Counted from the first letter of the stretch, positions 28,101 to 36,193 are shown. The stretch is 64,000 nt of DNA from Aquila chrysaetos chrysaetos (GCF_900496995.4 NC_044029.1:10478001-10542000), one strand, 5' to 3'. Program-made: numbers and translations. The notes: a model not told the origin generated them from the letters alone.

Positions 28101-31100
28101 GCTTAAAAAGCAAGCATTTTATTATTATCCCTTGCTACTCTTAAAACAAGGTACTCATCTAGTTCATTTAACTGACTAGACTCCCACAAACATAAAAATG
28201 CATGTAATGATTAAACAGTTGACTAACAGTCAAATTCCAAACTGGCAATTAACTCTTTTCTGTGTAATCAGAGTTTAAAAAGAAAAAAACTCCGCCTTTC
28301 TAGCACTCTTTCTAACATGCAAAAATATTATGCTTTCATGGGGCATCTATTTCTGGCAGCCTCTTACAAATACTACCTTAGTTCCAAAACACCAAGTTGG
28401 TTACAATTAGTATCACTATGGTGTAAAAACTACAGCAATTCTAAAATCTCATGCATAAAACAATATTATATGTAAAATGCATATATTACTGGTGCTTTAC
28501 TAACCAGGAAGGTTAGAGTGCTTCTCTAACCACAAACCTAGAGAGGTTTGTGTTTCCTCAGTTTGCATGTTATCCCACTCTGACTTGTTTGTGTAGCCCC
28601 ATTAAGTTTTTTAACAGAGCCTGCAAAAAAGAAATTTTCTGTCTATGACATGTTTACCACTTACTTCCTGCCTTTATAAATAAAGTTTACTTTGTTTTTA
28701 CTGATTTCCACAGCACTTCTTTCAAAATTAATTTGACCAAAATGATATTAAAATTAAATTTTGGAGCGTAGATTTCCCATGGCTTTCTCCCAACCTTCCG
28801 ATACTTACCACAAAAGAAGGTTTCACTATGCCTAACCACAGGAAGTCTGGATCCCACATTTCTGGCAGAGGGTCTCCATCTTTCTGAGAGCTTCCCCAGT
28901 ACTTTTATTTATCTCTGTAGCTGTTCCCAAATCACACACCACACCACAGTGAGTCATTTAGTAACAGCAGAGCTGGCATTAAGAACCTTCATATCCCAAA
29001 TATGAGGAACAGGAAACTTTTTACAAGAAATACGTGGCTCCCATTCATTCTTCCACTGGCCTATCCAGCAGCCATACTGGACAGACCTTGCTAAGCTCAA
29101 CACTCAACATTTCAGACTTGCATCAAAACTGAGAAAGCCAACCCCAGGCTTCGATATCCATAACAAGCAACACACGTAGAGAGTAAGACTTAAAATCTGG
29201 CAATGCAGCACCACCTACAGGCAAAACAATATCCCTGTGAAGTACTCACAAAAAAAAAAAAAATTAAACAGGTTATGTAAAAACTATGTCTCTTTTTCCC
29301 AGCTATGGCCTGCTAAATATTTTCAGCATTTCTAAATAGGAAGAAATAATGATTCCTCTTCCAACTACTAATAACTATACAAACAAATAACCAATTTACT
29401 GTGTAGCATTTTTTATTCCAAAGAATCGGGCCCCATATATCAAAATTCTCCTGCTTCCATATATGTAATAGCAAAGAAGATAGAATAGACTGACCTTTAG
29501 GTCATTAAGACCCGTCCATAACATGATTATTTGACTAATTGTCTGGAGATAAGACAAAATGAAACCATGTTCTTCTTCACTCCCTATGTCAAGAAGATGC
29601 GCCCCTTGTGAAGTCGTTTCACAGATTTCTTGCGCCACCTTCCACGGCTTGCTCTCCTTACCGATTCGATAGCAGCTGCTTTGGAATGCCACCCACCCTT
29701 GGGAACAGGTGCCTATAGGTGAACAAGGACAGGATTTTAAAGATATTCTGCACCATTCACGGCAGTGGCACAGCTTAAGAATTTTTATAATTACACAGAC
29801 ATTTTGATGACAATAGCATTTAATTAATTCATGATTGCAAACCCCCCAAAATTCAGTAATTATGAATCAACACCCCTTCAAAATCCTGAGTGTCTTAAAA
29901 AAATCTGATTGACTGAATTAAAGGAGTATCAACTACAACGTACTGAAGCAAAAAAAAAAGACCCATTAATTTTTATCCTACTCTAGGAAAAAACTCATTC
30001 TTTAAGCTTAGTTTCTGATGGCTCATTTTTTAAATTTCAAAATTGAAGTTAACAAATCATTTCTTTTTAATAGTTTCCTGAGTTTAGGAAAACAATTACT
30101 TCCTTGAATTTGAGCCTATATAATCCTTTCATTTGTGTTCCTAAATTTAAAGATTTTAAGTTGCATTATCTGAGTAGCACATTTAAAGGAATGAAGTTAC
30201 AAAATCAAGCTGTAACATCCTAAGAATCCTACCTCTTTCACAGCACTTCTAACAAAACAGTGTAGCTAGATTAGCCACTCAGCAGTACAAAACCATCACT
30301 TCAAACGCTGGCAAAAAGCATTCCATATCCTTACCAAATTCAGGATTTTCCCTGCCTTTTCACTGAAGCTTTATAGCAAATTTGATCCTTACATTCAAGT
30401 AATTACAGTGCTTAACCTCAACAATCACTTGACTCTGTTTTAGACTGTAAAAAAATGTAGTTAGCTTAAAATATTTGCACATATGAATTCGAATTCTTGC
30501 TCCTAAAAATACTAGGAAATATTAACTAGAAATAACTTTTCTATGTCCTTAACATTCAATTTTTTTCAGCTTTCTAGAGAAGAAATAATCCACACCTGTT
30601 AAAAATTGTAAAATGGAATACAGGCTTTTTACAATTTACTCTTAAACCTAGAAAATATGCAGTGCTTCCTTGCATTCACTGTGACTACAACAAACTCTAA
30701 TATATACCTGTTTCAGCTTGAACATCCAGTGCTTGAGACACATTTATAAATTCAAGATGTAATTGTTCAAATATAAACTTAAATGTATATAAGGTGGCAG
30801 GTGCCAAATTACTCCAAACAAAGAATCCACTGGGGTTTTTTATAAACTGAGAAGTGTCATTCAGTGAAGCTGAAACTGAAAATTCTTTGGTCATTGTACT
30901 CCAATTAAAAGACACTGTAGTAGCTGTCACAAATGTTCTGATGTCATTTTCTGAAATTCCACCTAGTAGATCAAGAAAAAATAAATACTGTCTTTACCAC
31001 AAGGGAATAATTAGCTCAAAGTTTTATTGCACCAATATTATTATTCTTTTTCTTTTAAGAAGGGATGAGGGATACACACATTAGGGAAAGAAAGGTAGTA

Positions 31101-34100
31101 TCAAAACAGAAAATGTCTTACTGAGAAATTAAGTCACACTCTTCTTTATTGTCATGCTATGTAAACTTACGTGTGAAGCAACCAGAAATAAAAGTGCACA
31201 GTTTAAGGAGTGCTTAACTGTAAAAGTACATACTTTGCTGGAATACCGGTTATGTAACAGATGTCAAGTGCAGTAACACATGCATGTGTTATGAATTATT
31301 TCCTGTAGCTTGCTGAATGTACTTTCAGCAGAGTCAATGGCTGCTGCAATGTTTTCAACTTACTATGTATTTTTCCCAGTGATGTTGTTTGTATTCAGAT
31401 CCTAGACTATTCCAAAGCTAGTATGAGCTTGTAATGTGTACAAAGGTAATGCCATAAACTATTTTAAAGCAGTTAACAAAATTAAGATTAAAAGGCCCTT
31501 TCATTCTAGTAATTGGTGGGACTTGTGGTCCTGAACATATTTACTGCTATAAATGATGTTTTTATATGTTCAGTGGCTAGACTCACAAATTCTTATACTA
31601 AAAGTCTGTCCCACTTAGTCACAATACTAAGATCTTCAAGGTACTCATTAACCCATTTTAAAGAGGGACTGTCATAAAGTGGAAATAAAAATATTTAGTA
31701 TTTTTAATTTATATGACAAACAATCACAACCCTACATTGATATGAAATTGCCAGGCTTTAAGTAACTTTCTCCATCGTCCTCTTTTATAAATCTCTTCTC
31801 CTAGAATTACTGTAGTATCGCAAAGCCCGTAACATTTAAATATCTCCCAAACTTTTACATCAGTCCCATACTGCAGAATTGTTACACTAACCAAATTAGT
31901 TACATAAAATTGTTCCTTCTACTCTTCATGGTTGAAAACATACATTGATGCAAAGTTTCTAAATACAGGAGTAAGCTCCGGATTTCAGCCCCTACTTCTT
32001 TAATCTTTACTGTTAGACCAACTATAATAATGCCAAAATATTTTTGTGCTACTCTACTTACGTGTCTTAAATGATTTTATCGTTAAGATTCGGCCATTTT
32101 TTAGAGATTGTATTGTAATATCATACTTCTTATTTTCCTCAAGCAGAATTGTAGTACTGACAGGTTTCTGTTCAACTTTAGAAATGTTTCTTACATTCTG
32201 CAAGTTAAAAGAATTTCTGGATATAGTGAAAGTAATAAAAATACAATTCATAAATGATCTATTAAGTTTTTAAAAGGGTAGCTTATATTGCAGCATGTCA
32301 AACTTAAGGCTGCAGTTAAACTGCAAAATACCCAATGTATTTAAAACAAGACCTTTTAGAAATCAAACTGTTAATAACAACTTCGTATTAAAATCCCCAT
32401 ATTTTCTTTAAGATCCAGAATATCCTGTGCTCAAAATAAGAACAACATCTTCCCACAGAGACCTGGGGGTAGTGTCTGTGCCTCTTCTGGAGAAGTTAGA
32501 CTCCTCCTTCAAACCACAGTACCTTGAAGAACATGCATATTCTTAACTTTAAACATATGCCTATCTATACTTATTCAACCAGGATACTCAATGGTCTTTT
32601 AAGTCCCACTGGCTTCAACAGGACTCTGTAAGAGTGCACATAAATGACAAGAATTACAGAATTCAGTACAAGTTTTCCAAACTTTCTCTTTGTTTGCTAT
32701 TTTACATTATTTTTTTTAAACTAACACACACACACAACACACAATGGTATTAACTACTGGTATCTACAGCTTAAATACATATGGTACTACTTATCACTTA
32801 GACTGACGAAATTTACTTTTTGACTGAAAGCATCTGCTTGCTGGTATGTTACAATATAATAGTCTGGATCCTCTCCTTTAGGCAATTCAGTCCACTCCAT
32901 CAAAACTACTCTAGCAGGCTTTTTCACTTGGTCACAGTCTAGACTCTCTGAACCCTGTAACAGAAACATACATGAATGCAACTTAGTAGAAAATGCAGAA
33001 AATGTACCTCTAACTAAATAATTAAATTCTGTCAATTTTAACAACTTTTACCTAGACCTTGTCAGCTAGCAACAGTTTTTATATGGACCAGTATCACCAG
33101 CCCTACTGTGTGACACACAGGGGCTTCATAATTTTTTTACAAGTTCTGCAGGTACAGATTCTATTTTTCTTTCTCTCTCCAGAGGTGGACAAACCATGTC
33201 AGTTGACCCAAATATGCCCTACTAGGAAAAGAGAAATCTGTCATCATTTTAGAAACAAGGTCAGAGATTTAACTTGCAGTGTACATATTGCAATTACAGT
33301 TAGCAGTCAGTCAGGGTTGGAGGTCTCTGTCCAGGAGTTGGAGGTCTCTGTCTTATTCCCACATTACATGGTAAAGACTTTACTGGCATCACTTTCACAG
33401 CTTCCAAATATCTCAGAATAAGAAACAGCAACGTTCAAGAGGTAAAGAAATAATTCATTATACAACTCCCTACCAATCCAATTTAGTCATGGCATTACAA
33501 ACTTGGTTCAGCATTTCAACTTCTTACAGAGGTCAACTCATTCTAGACACTAGTCTTCTGTATTTTTGACACTAGCTTTTTAATAACTGTACCTGCCTTT
33601 GAAGGACTTTGGCTTAGCTCTTTAGAGAAGCAGGTTCCTTCTGTGTTTGAATTTCATTTGGAACCAGAAACTTACAGGTTGCTTCTATCTAACAGGATAA
33701 AAACCTGAATCACACCTCTGAAATTCAGAGAAATTGGGGCATGTAATGCCAATCCCTATCACATCACATTTGTTAAAAGACTGCAGTTCTGTTTTTTAAG
33801 TTCCATTTTTACTTTCTTTATGAATTGCCACGACAAATAAATGCCATCATTTAGCAATGAACTCAAAATGTAGTTCAAAAAAACAAACCAAAACAAAAAT
33901 CAAATAGGAACCCTAGCACACTAAAATAAAAGTTAAGGTTTTTATTATTACATTACTTTGTGTTGTCCTGTAAAGCAATCTACCACACAAAAAAATGCAC
34001 CATAAAAAGCAAAAACACTCAGCTCTTCTCTATTTTTTAATATAACATACTCTGGAACTCAGTTTGGTTTAAGATAACTTCCTTTAACTAATGGTAACTA

Positions 34101-36193
34101 TAAATCTATCAAGATCTTAATGTGCAGAGTTTAGATCACACTTTTTAAAGTACAAACTTTATAAAGTTTATAAAACCTTTAACCTCTATAAACCCTTTGT
34201 AAGACAGTACATACCACCTCTTGGAAGCCCCTGAATTGACATACTACACTAATATTGATGGCATACACGAAAGTGTTTAAAGGAACACTTTTCCAGGAAA
34301 AGTAGCAGGCTTTTAATTGATGGGTGTATAGCTGGCTTGCATTGCCTGAAAACAGTCTAGTCCAGACAATCCAAAGGGTAGGAAAATCTGCTCTTAAAGA
34401 TAATAAAAAAAATTTATATTTGCCAATAATTGAATTAACCTTGTTTAATAATTTTCCACCATCAGCAATATTGTATGCCATTTTACTGTACATAAATACA
34501 TATTTCTAGACATAAAAACAAGAACTAAATTTTCAAGTGTACACAGAAATTTTACCATACTTATATCTGACAAGAGATATTTAGAATGTCCCTTTTTGTC
34601 GCCAGCACCCTGTCGGTACTTTTTAGGCCTTTACCCAAAGACTGCAGCAATTTAAAAAAAAAAATTAAATTGACCACAAAGACCTAAGGTTCAAATCTAT
34701 CTTCAGGCTAGCTACACACCAGCCAGGAGACCTAAAATAAACACTGACTTCTATTATCAACTACTTCTCAATATATGACTTCAGTAGGCTTCCCAATCTA
34801 AAAAAGAGGCACTTGAGGGGAAATACAACAGAGGTCTACAAAATCTTAAGCAGCCAGAAGAAGTGAGCAGAGATTGATTTTTCATTTTCTTTTCAAGTAC
34901 AGGAACTGTGAAGGATGACGTGTAGCTGGTATGCTCCAGATTGAAATCAAACAACAAGAGGCAGTTCTTCACAAAATAAATATTTCTCTGACAAAGCTTA
35001 AAACAAGTATTAAAAGGTTCAATGGGCTTCAGAGGCGGCCAGACAAGTTCATAGAAGAGAACTACACTGGAGCTTACAAAATGCACTGCAACTATATCCG
35101 TCTCAAGAAGTCCTTAAGCTGCAAATGGTGGGAAACTAACACAGTATAGGTAATTCTCATATTATGCTATTATACAGTCCTCCACAAGGATCTGCTTATT
35201 GCCACTGCTAGAGGTATGATACTGAACTCACTGAAGTTTTTATTTCACCCCATCCTTAAGAGCCAGGCACTCTCAACTACTCTGCAACTGGAAACTTCCC
35301 TGACTAAGGCAGATCACAGACTGCTGCATGATGGCTTCTACAAAAAGCAAAAAAGCACTTGTTCTCAAGCTCAAAATGGGCCAGTGCAACTGGACACTAT
35401 CTGGATATTCTCAAGGAATATACCAGGAGGCTGGGTACCACAGCAACATTTCACCACTCCAAATACACGGCTCTCTTCTCCAAAGGAACGGAGTGGTATT
35501 TGTACCAGTAATTGACAGCTTTGAAATCACCTTTGCTGCAAAGCATGTTAAGCTAAGTGTAAAATAAAGACTACACATACAAAACCCAAATATAGGTAAA
35601 TATGGACAAGACTACTGCAAAGTGTACTAGAAAATGAAGCAGAAAGACACATGTGGTTCCTACATACGCCGTTCTTTCAATAACAGTCAAACACAAAGGG
35701 CTAACCCACAAACAGCAGTTTTGGATCAGAAAGTAAAATACTTCTTGCACAAGTACACTTCCTAAAGGCACAGCCAGAGTACACCCCTGGGTCCCAGAAT
35801 GACCTTGAATTTCCAGCATCCCCATGCATGTCTCCACAGTGTCCAAAAGGTGACAATTTACACAGCAATATGAGCTAGCTTAGGACTTAAAGATCCTGGG
35901 ATCTCTTACTTCTTCTGCGGAACAACATTAAACAAGAAGCAGCAGGCAATAAAGCAGATTAAGGATCTCAAAAGATACTCCAACCACTTAAATAGAAGGA
36001 AGACTGGGAATGCTCAGTAGCAGTAACTGAGAGCTCGCTGTGACTGCTAGAACGACAAAAAAACAGTCCGAATCACAAATCATCAATTTTCAACATTCAA
36101 TTTGAATATCTATCCACCTTCAAGAAAAGGGAATATTTTTCTTACCTTAAATAAATAGTTTAATAAAAGGAGGAGAAGAATTGCCTGATCCAT
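1934..36193 (-). CDS. PTPRQ: PTPRQ 5' part: 20-exon chain of a long form (partial gene)
   Basis: This is a receptor-type protein tyrosine / phosphatidylinositol phosphatase; in mammals and chicken it forms shaft connectors of hair-cell stereocilia. Only extracellular exons are here; the remaining FN3 domains, membrane segment and phosphatase domain lie below position 1. Exons in transcript order: 36193-36146, 32954-32817, 32197-32062, 30962-30708, 29712-29495, 26149-25963, 25819-25535, 23878-23597, 22927-22658, 21231-20971, 19460-19330, 19149-19020, 14954-14804, 14287-14181, 13696-13599, 9734-9572, 7898-7638, 4195-4035, 3096-2985, 2160-1934. They total 3621 bp (1207 codons), open throughout, with matching phase at all 19 junctions. 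Architecture: signal peptide, FN3 x2, CTLD, FN3 x8, then the FN3 array known from PTPRQ. Identity is firm for the last two exons. That the upstream 18 belong to the same gene is inferred from phase continuity and from a domain shared across the 4035/3096 junction. A separate upstream gene is the alternative. Confidence 0.82.
2222..2244 (+). repeat. CA microsatellite
   Basis: Imperfect (CA)n followed by TATA-rich sequence, just upstream of the PTPRQ exon at 1934-2160 in transcript direction. Confidence 0.85.
2985..3096 (-). CDS. PTPRQ: PTPRQ exon 19: FN3-11, second half (start of the common part)
   Basis: Acceptor ATTTCAG, donor GTGAGT, phase 0 to 1. [20 protein letters not shown], then [13 protein letters not shown], closely matches residues 19-56 of human PTPRQ as recalled (SNVVPGTRYDITISS, RIVTTNVT). 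It encodes only strands E-G of an FN3 domain, so a complete domain requires the upstream exon 4035-4195 rather than the internal signal-peptide exon. Confidence 0.93.
3555..3626 (-). CDS. PTPRQ: PTPRQ short form alternative first exon: signal peptide
   Basis: The minus strand encodes 24 codons from the ATG at 3626, or 18 from a second ATG at 3608: [18 protein letters not shown]. The exon ends in phase 0 before GTATTG. The 18-residue version has the same length and pattern as the human PTPRQ start as I recall it (..LLLFIGTSETQ). It splices in phase to the exon at 2985-3096, giving the conventional PTPRQ N-terminus. In the long form it would be skipped as intron. Confidence 0.85.
4035..4195 (-). 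CDS. PTPRQ: PTPRQ long form exon 18: FN3-11, first half
   Basis: Acceptor CTTTCAG, donor CAA before GTATGT, phase 1 to 0, about residues 1041-1094: [36 protein letters not shown], ending LGVREYQ. It supplies the A-D strands of the FN3 domain whose E-G strands are the first FN3 residues of the usual PTPRQ protein. This links the upstream chain to PTPRQ. Confidence 0.87.
5381..5961. mobile_element. Solo LTR, avian ERVL-like, 5-bp target duplication
   Basis: A 581-bp element in a PTPRQ intron. It starts TGTCCTAGTTTCAGCTGGGA and ends GGTTAAACCACGACA. It is flanked by the direct repeat TATAC at 5376-5380 and 5962-5966. It contains an ATTAAA poly(A)-type hexamer near 5827 on the plus strand. No internal retroviral genes are present, so this is a recombined solo LTR. 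The family name is from recall of common bird repeats. Confidence 0.87.
7638..7898 (-). CDS. PTPRQ: PTPRQ long form exon 17: FN3-10
   Basis: Complete FN3 in one exon, phase 1 to 1, about residues 954-1040: [20 protein letters not shown] with the core Trp, [17 protein letters not shown], ending IEIMTG. Acceptor CTGTAG. The donor GTCTGT is weak, but it falls exactly where the family's domain linker places it. There are many N-glycosylation sequons. Confidence 0.84.
9572..9734 (-). CDS. PTPRQ: PTPRQ long form exon 16: FN3-9, second half
   Basis: Acceptor CTTCCTTAG, donor GTAAGG, phase 0 to 1, about residues 900-953: [10 protein letters not shown], then [20 protein letters not shown], the E-F strands, and the VIT linker. 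The intron separating it from exon 15 is 3.9 kb. Confidence 0.85.
12640..13010 (+). mobile_element. Ancient CR1-type LINE relic
   Basis: Degraded sequence resembling the amniote CR1 3' ORF2 region: fragments such as GACAGCATGTTATTGCC, CCAATCTCAAGAAGGATA and GTAGAACAGCTTCCACAC occur in the expected order on the plus strand. No open frame remains. Recognised from recalled consensus only. Confidence 0.6.
13140..13171. repeat. Poly-A tract (32 bp)
   Basis: An uninterrupted run of A residues on the plus strand. It may be a retroposon tail, but no source element could be defined directly upstream. Confidence 0.9.
13599..13696 (-). CDS. PTPRQ: PTPRQ long form exon 15: FN3-9, first half
   Basis: Acceptor TACCTCAG, donor GTGAGA, phase 1 to 0, about residues 867-899: [32 protein letters not shown]. 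The DPPSDLQV start and SWKLP core are the standard opening of an FN3 domain in this receptor family. Confidence 0.85.
14181..14287 (-). CDS. PTPRQ: PTPRQ long form exon 14: FN3-8, second half
   Basis: Acceptor TTTGTAG, donor GTAGGT, phase 2 to 1, about residues 831-866: [19 protein letters not shown], then [16 protein letters not shown]. The LLPGTDF strand is diagnostic of FN3 arrays. Confidence 0.82.
14804..14954 (-). CDS. PTPRQ: PTPRQ long form exon 13: FN3-8, first half
   Basis: Acceptor TCACACAG, donor AAG before GTATGA, phase 1 to 2, about residues 781-830: [20 protein letters not shown], then [17 protein letters not shown]. This matches FN3 strands A-C'. The phase 2 boundary is the only one of its kind in the chain, and the next exon starts in the matching phase. 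Confidence 0.82.
15280..15880 (-). mobile_element. Ancient CR1-type LINE relic, 5' flank of a nested insertion
   Basis: The plus strand resembles the reverse complement of amniote CR1 3' sequence (ACGGTGGCCAAAAGTGTG, AAGGATTTCCTGAGCCAAAG, TCAGTGGTTCCTTAAATGC). An open frame of 137 codons on the minus strand overlapping it (15420-15007) has no recognisable product and is treated as chance. The relic appears to resume after 17108. Confidence 0.55.
15885..17103. mobile_element. GC-rich insertion of unknown class nested in a CR1 relic
   Basis: About 1.2 kb, clearly richer in GC than its surroundings, with CA-rich stretches and no credible coding frame. CATGC occurs at both edges (15880-15884 and 17104-17108) and may be a target-site duplication. 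The terminal bases are not a canonical TG..CA pair. An LTR-type element is the best guess. Confidence 0.45.
17109..17810 (-). mobile_element. Ancient CR1-type LINE relic, 3' flank of the nested insertion
   Basis: Contains the reverse complement of a typical amniote CR1 stretch: CATCAGCAAACTCTGTTACC, then TAGATCATTTATGAATGTTT, then GGACAGAACAGGTCCCAGAA. It continues the relic that breaks off near 15880. Confidence 0.6.
19020..19149 (-). CDS. PTPRQ: PTPRQ long form exon 12: FN3-7, second half
   Basis: Acceptor TTTGTAG, donor GTGAGA, phase 0 to 1, about residues 738-780: [19 protein letters not shown] is the strand E-F motif, followed by [12 protein letters not shown] and the IETG-type linker. 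It completes FN3-7. Confidence 0.83.
19330..19460 (-). CDS. PTPRQ: PTPRQ long form exon 11: FN3-7, first half
   Basis: Acceptor TTTGCAG, donor GTATGT, phase 1 to 0, about residues 694-737: [19 protein letters not shown] with the core Trp, then [19 protein letters not shown]. It carries the A-C' strands of an FN3 domain. Confidence 0.82.
20971..21231 (-). CDS. PTPRQ: PTPRQ long form exon 10: FN3-6
   Basis: Complete FN3 in one exon, phase 1 to 1, acceptor TCTTTTAG, donor GTGAGT. About residues 607-693: [19 protein letters not shown], then [17 protein letters not shown] for strands E-F. The usual strand B Trp is absent (Val-Leu-Phe at that place). About 198 bp of this exon's 5' part, with its acceptor, is duplicated immediately upstream at 21251-21448. 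Confidence 0.82.
21251..21465 (-). pseudogene. Truncated tandem copy of the FN3-6 exon
   Basis: This stretch repeats 21036-21252 with only a handful of differences. It carries the polypyrimidine tract, the TTTTAG acceptor (exon-equivalent start at 21448) and about three quarters of the exon. It has no donor site, because the copy stops where the polypyrimidine tract of the intact exon begins. An extra AT dinucleotide near 21350 shifts the frame. It lies upstream in the direction of transcription, so its acceptor could compete with the real one. It is a decayed or non-coding exon duplicate. Confidence 0.88.
22658..22927 (-). CDS. PTPRQ: PTPRQ long form exon 9: FN3-5
   Basis: Complete FN3 in one exon, phase 1 to 1, about residues 517-606: [11 protein letters not shown] with the core Trp, [17 protein letters not shown] for the E-F strands. 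Only the AAG acceptor at 22929-22928, preceded by a pyrimidine tract, gives the correct phase. The nearby CAG acceptor would put a stop in frame. The donor is GTAAGA. Confidence 0.83.
23597..23878 (-). CDS. PTPRQ: PTPRQ long form exon 8: FN3-4
   Basis: Complete FN3 in one exon, phase 1 to 1, acceptor ATTCAATAG, donor GTGATG. About residues 423-516: [20 protein letters not shown] is a textbook FN3 B-C region, followed by [10 protein letters not shown] and [18 protein letters not shown]. It closes with the FITTG-type linker. Confidence 0.88.
25535..25819 (-). CDS. PTPRQ: PTPRQ long form exon 7: FN3-3
   Basis: Complete FN3 in one exon, phase 1 to 1, acceptor TTTTCAG, donor GTAAGT. About residues 328-422: [26 protein letters not shown] with the core Trp, LIIKYYFD, and [18 protein letters not shown], a canonical L.PG..Y.F.. 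strand. It directly follows the CTLD. Confidence 0.87.
25963..26149 (-). CDS. PTPRQ: PTPRQ long form exon 6: C-type lectin domain, C-terminal half
   Basis: The acceptor is AATGTAG and the donor T before GTAACT; phase 0 to 1. About residues 266-327. It holds the rest of the [14 protein letters not shown], then Cys residues in ETDCYAL, GFFCYIQ and LPYICEYE, which match the conserved C-terminal disulphides. The loop has no EPN or QPD motif, and the WND calcium motif is replaced around GYFFTGFF. Classical calcium-dependent sugar binding is therefore unlikely, and a protein-binding or structural role is inferred. Confidence 0.87.
26150..29494. other. PTPRQ intron splitting the lectin domain
   Basis: A 3.3-kb intron holding the hairpin pair at 28511. 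No coding exon or mobile element was recognised. Confidence 0.6.
28511..28552. other. Two adjacent perfect hairpins
   Basis: GGTTAGAG/CTCTAACC (8-bp stem, 5-nt loop) is followed without a gap by CACAAACCT/AGGTTTGTG (9-bp stem, 4-nt loop). It lies in the intron that splits the lectin domain. Function unknown. Confidence 0.6.
29495..29712 (-). CDS. PTPRQ: PTPRQ long form exon 5: C-type lectin domain, N-terminal half
   Basis: The acceptor is CCTATAG, and the donor is the less common AAG before GTCAGT; phase 1 to 0. About residues 193-265. It has the hallmarks of a long-form CTLD: an N-terminal Cys pair (TCSQGW, SSCYRIG), helix 1 with [25 protein letters not shown] (the family's ..L..I.S..E..F motif), and MLWTGLNDL for the WIGL strand. 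The domain is completed by the exon at 25963-26149. Confidence 0.88.
30708..30962 (-). CDS. PTPRQ: PTPRQ long form exon 4: FN3-2
   Basis: One FN3 domain in a single exon, phase 1 to 1, acceptor CTACTAG, donor GTATAT. About residues 108-193: TTVSFNWS carries the strand B Trp, [11 protein letters not shown] is the strand E-F motif, and the exon ends in the QAETG-type linker typical of FN3 arrays. There are several N-X-S/T sites. Confidence 0.8.
32062..32197 (-). CDS. PTPRQ: PTPRQ long form exon 3: FN3-1, second half
   Basis: The acceptor is TTGCAG and the donor GTAAGT; phase 0 to 1. It encodes residues 63-107, [10 protein letters not shown] through [15 protein letters not shown], the strand E/F region of an FN3 domain with the usual Tyr before the alternating hydrophobic strand. 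It completes the domain begun in the preceding exon. Confidence 0.8.
32817..32954 (-). CDS. PTPRQ: PTPRQ long form exon 2: FN3-1, first half
   Basis: The acceptor is TTACAG before GGTTCAGAG. It encodes residues 17-62, beginning GSESLDCDQ, with the FN3 landmarks VVLMEWTEL and PDYYIVTYQ (core Trp of strand B, Tyr of strand C). Phase 0 to 0. The donor is ambiguous: AAA before GTAAAT at 32817 is preferred, but TTC before GTCAGT at 32808 is also in phase and would add three codons. Confidence 0.75.
34800..35230 (+). mobile_element. Ancient CR1-type LINE relic in PTPRQ intron 1
   Basis: The plus strand resembles the CR1 3' end: AACAGAGGTCTACAAAATC, GGCAGTTCTTCACAAAATAA, ACAAGTTCATAGAAGAGAAC, ACTGCTAGAGGTATGATACT. 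Frames over it are broken and are not annotated as genes. Confidence 0.55.
36146..36193 (-). CDS. PTPRQ: PTPRQ long form exon 1: signal peptide
   Basis: The ATG at 36193 opens 16 codons, [16 protein letters not shown], a short charged start followed by a leucine-rich core, which is a typical secretory signal. The exon ends AAG before GTAAGA, phase 0. This ATG was chosen because an in-frame ATG further upstream (36301) sits directly beside the TATA box and would precede the expected transcription start. The next in-phase exon starts GSESLDCD, a plausible mature N-terminus after cleavage. Confidence 0.75.
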
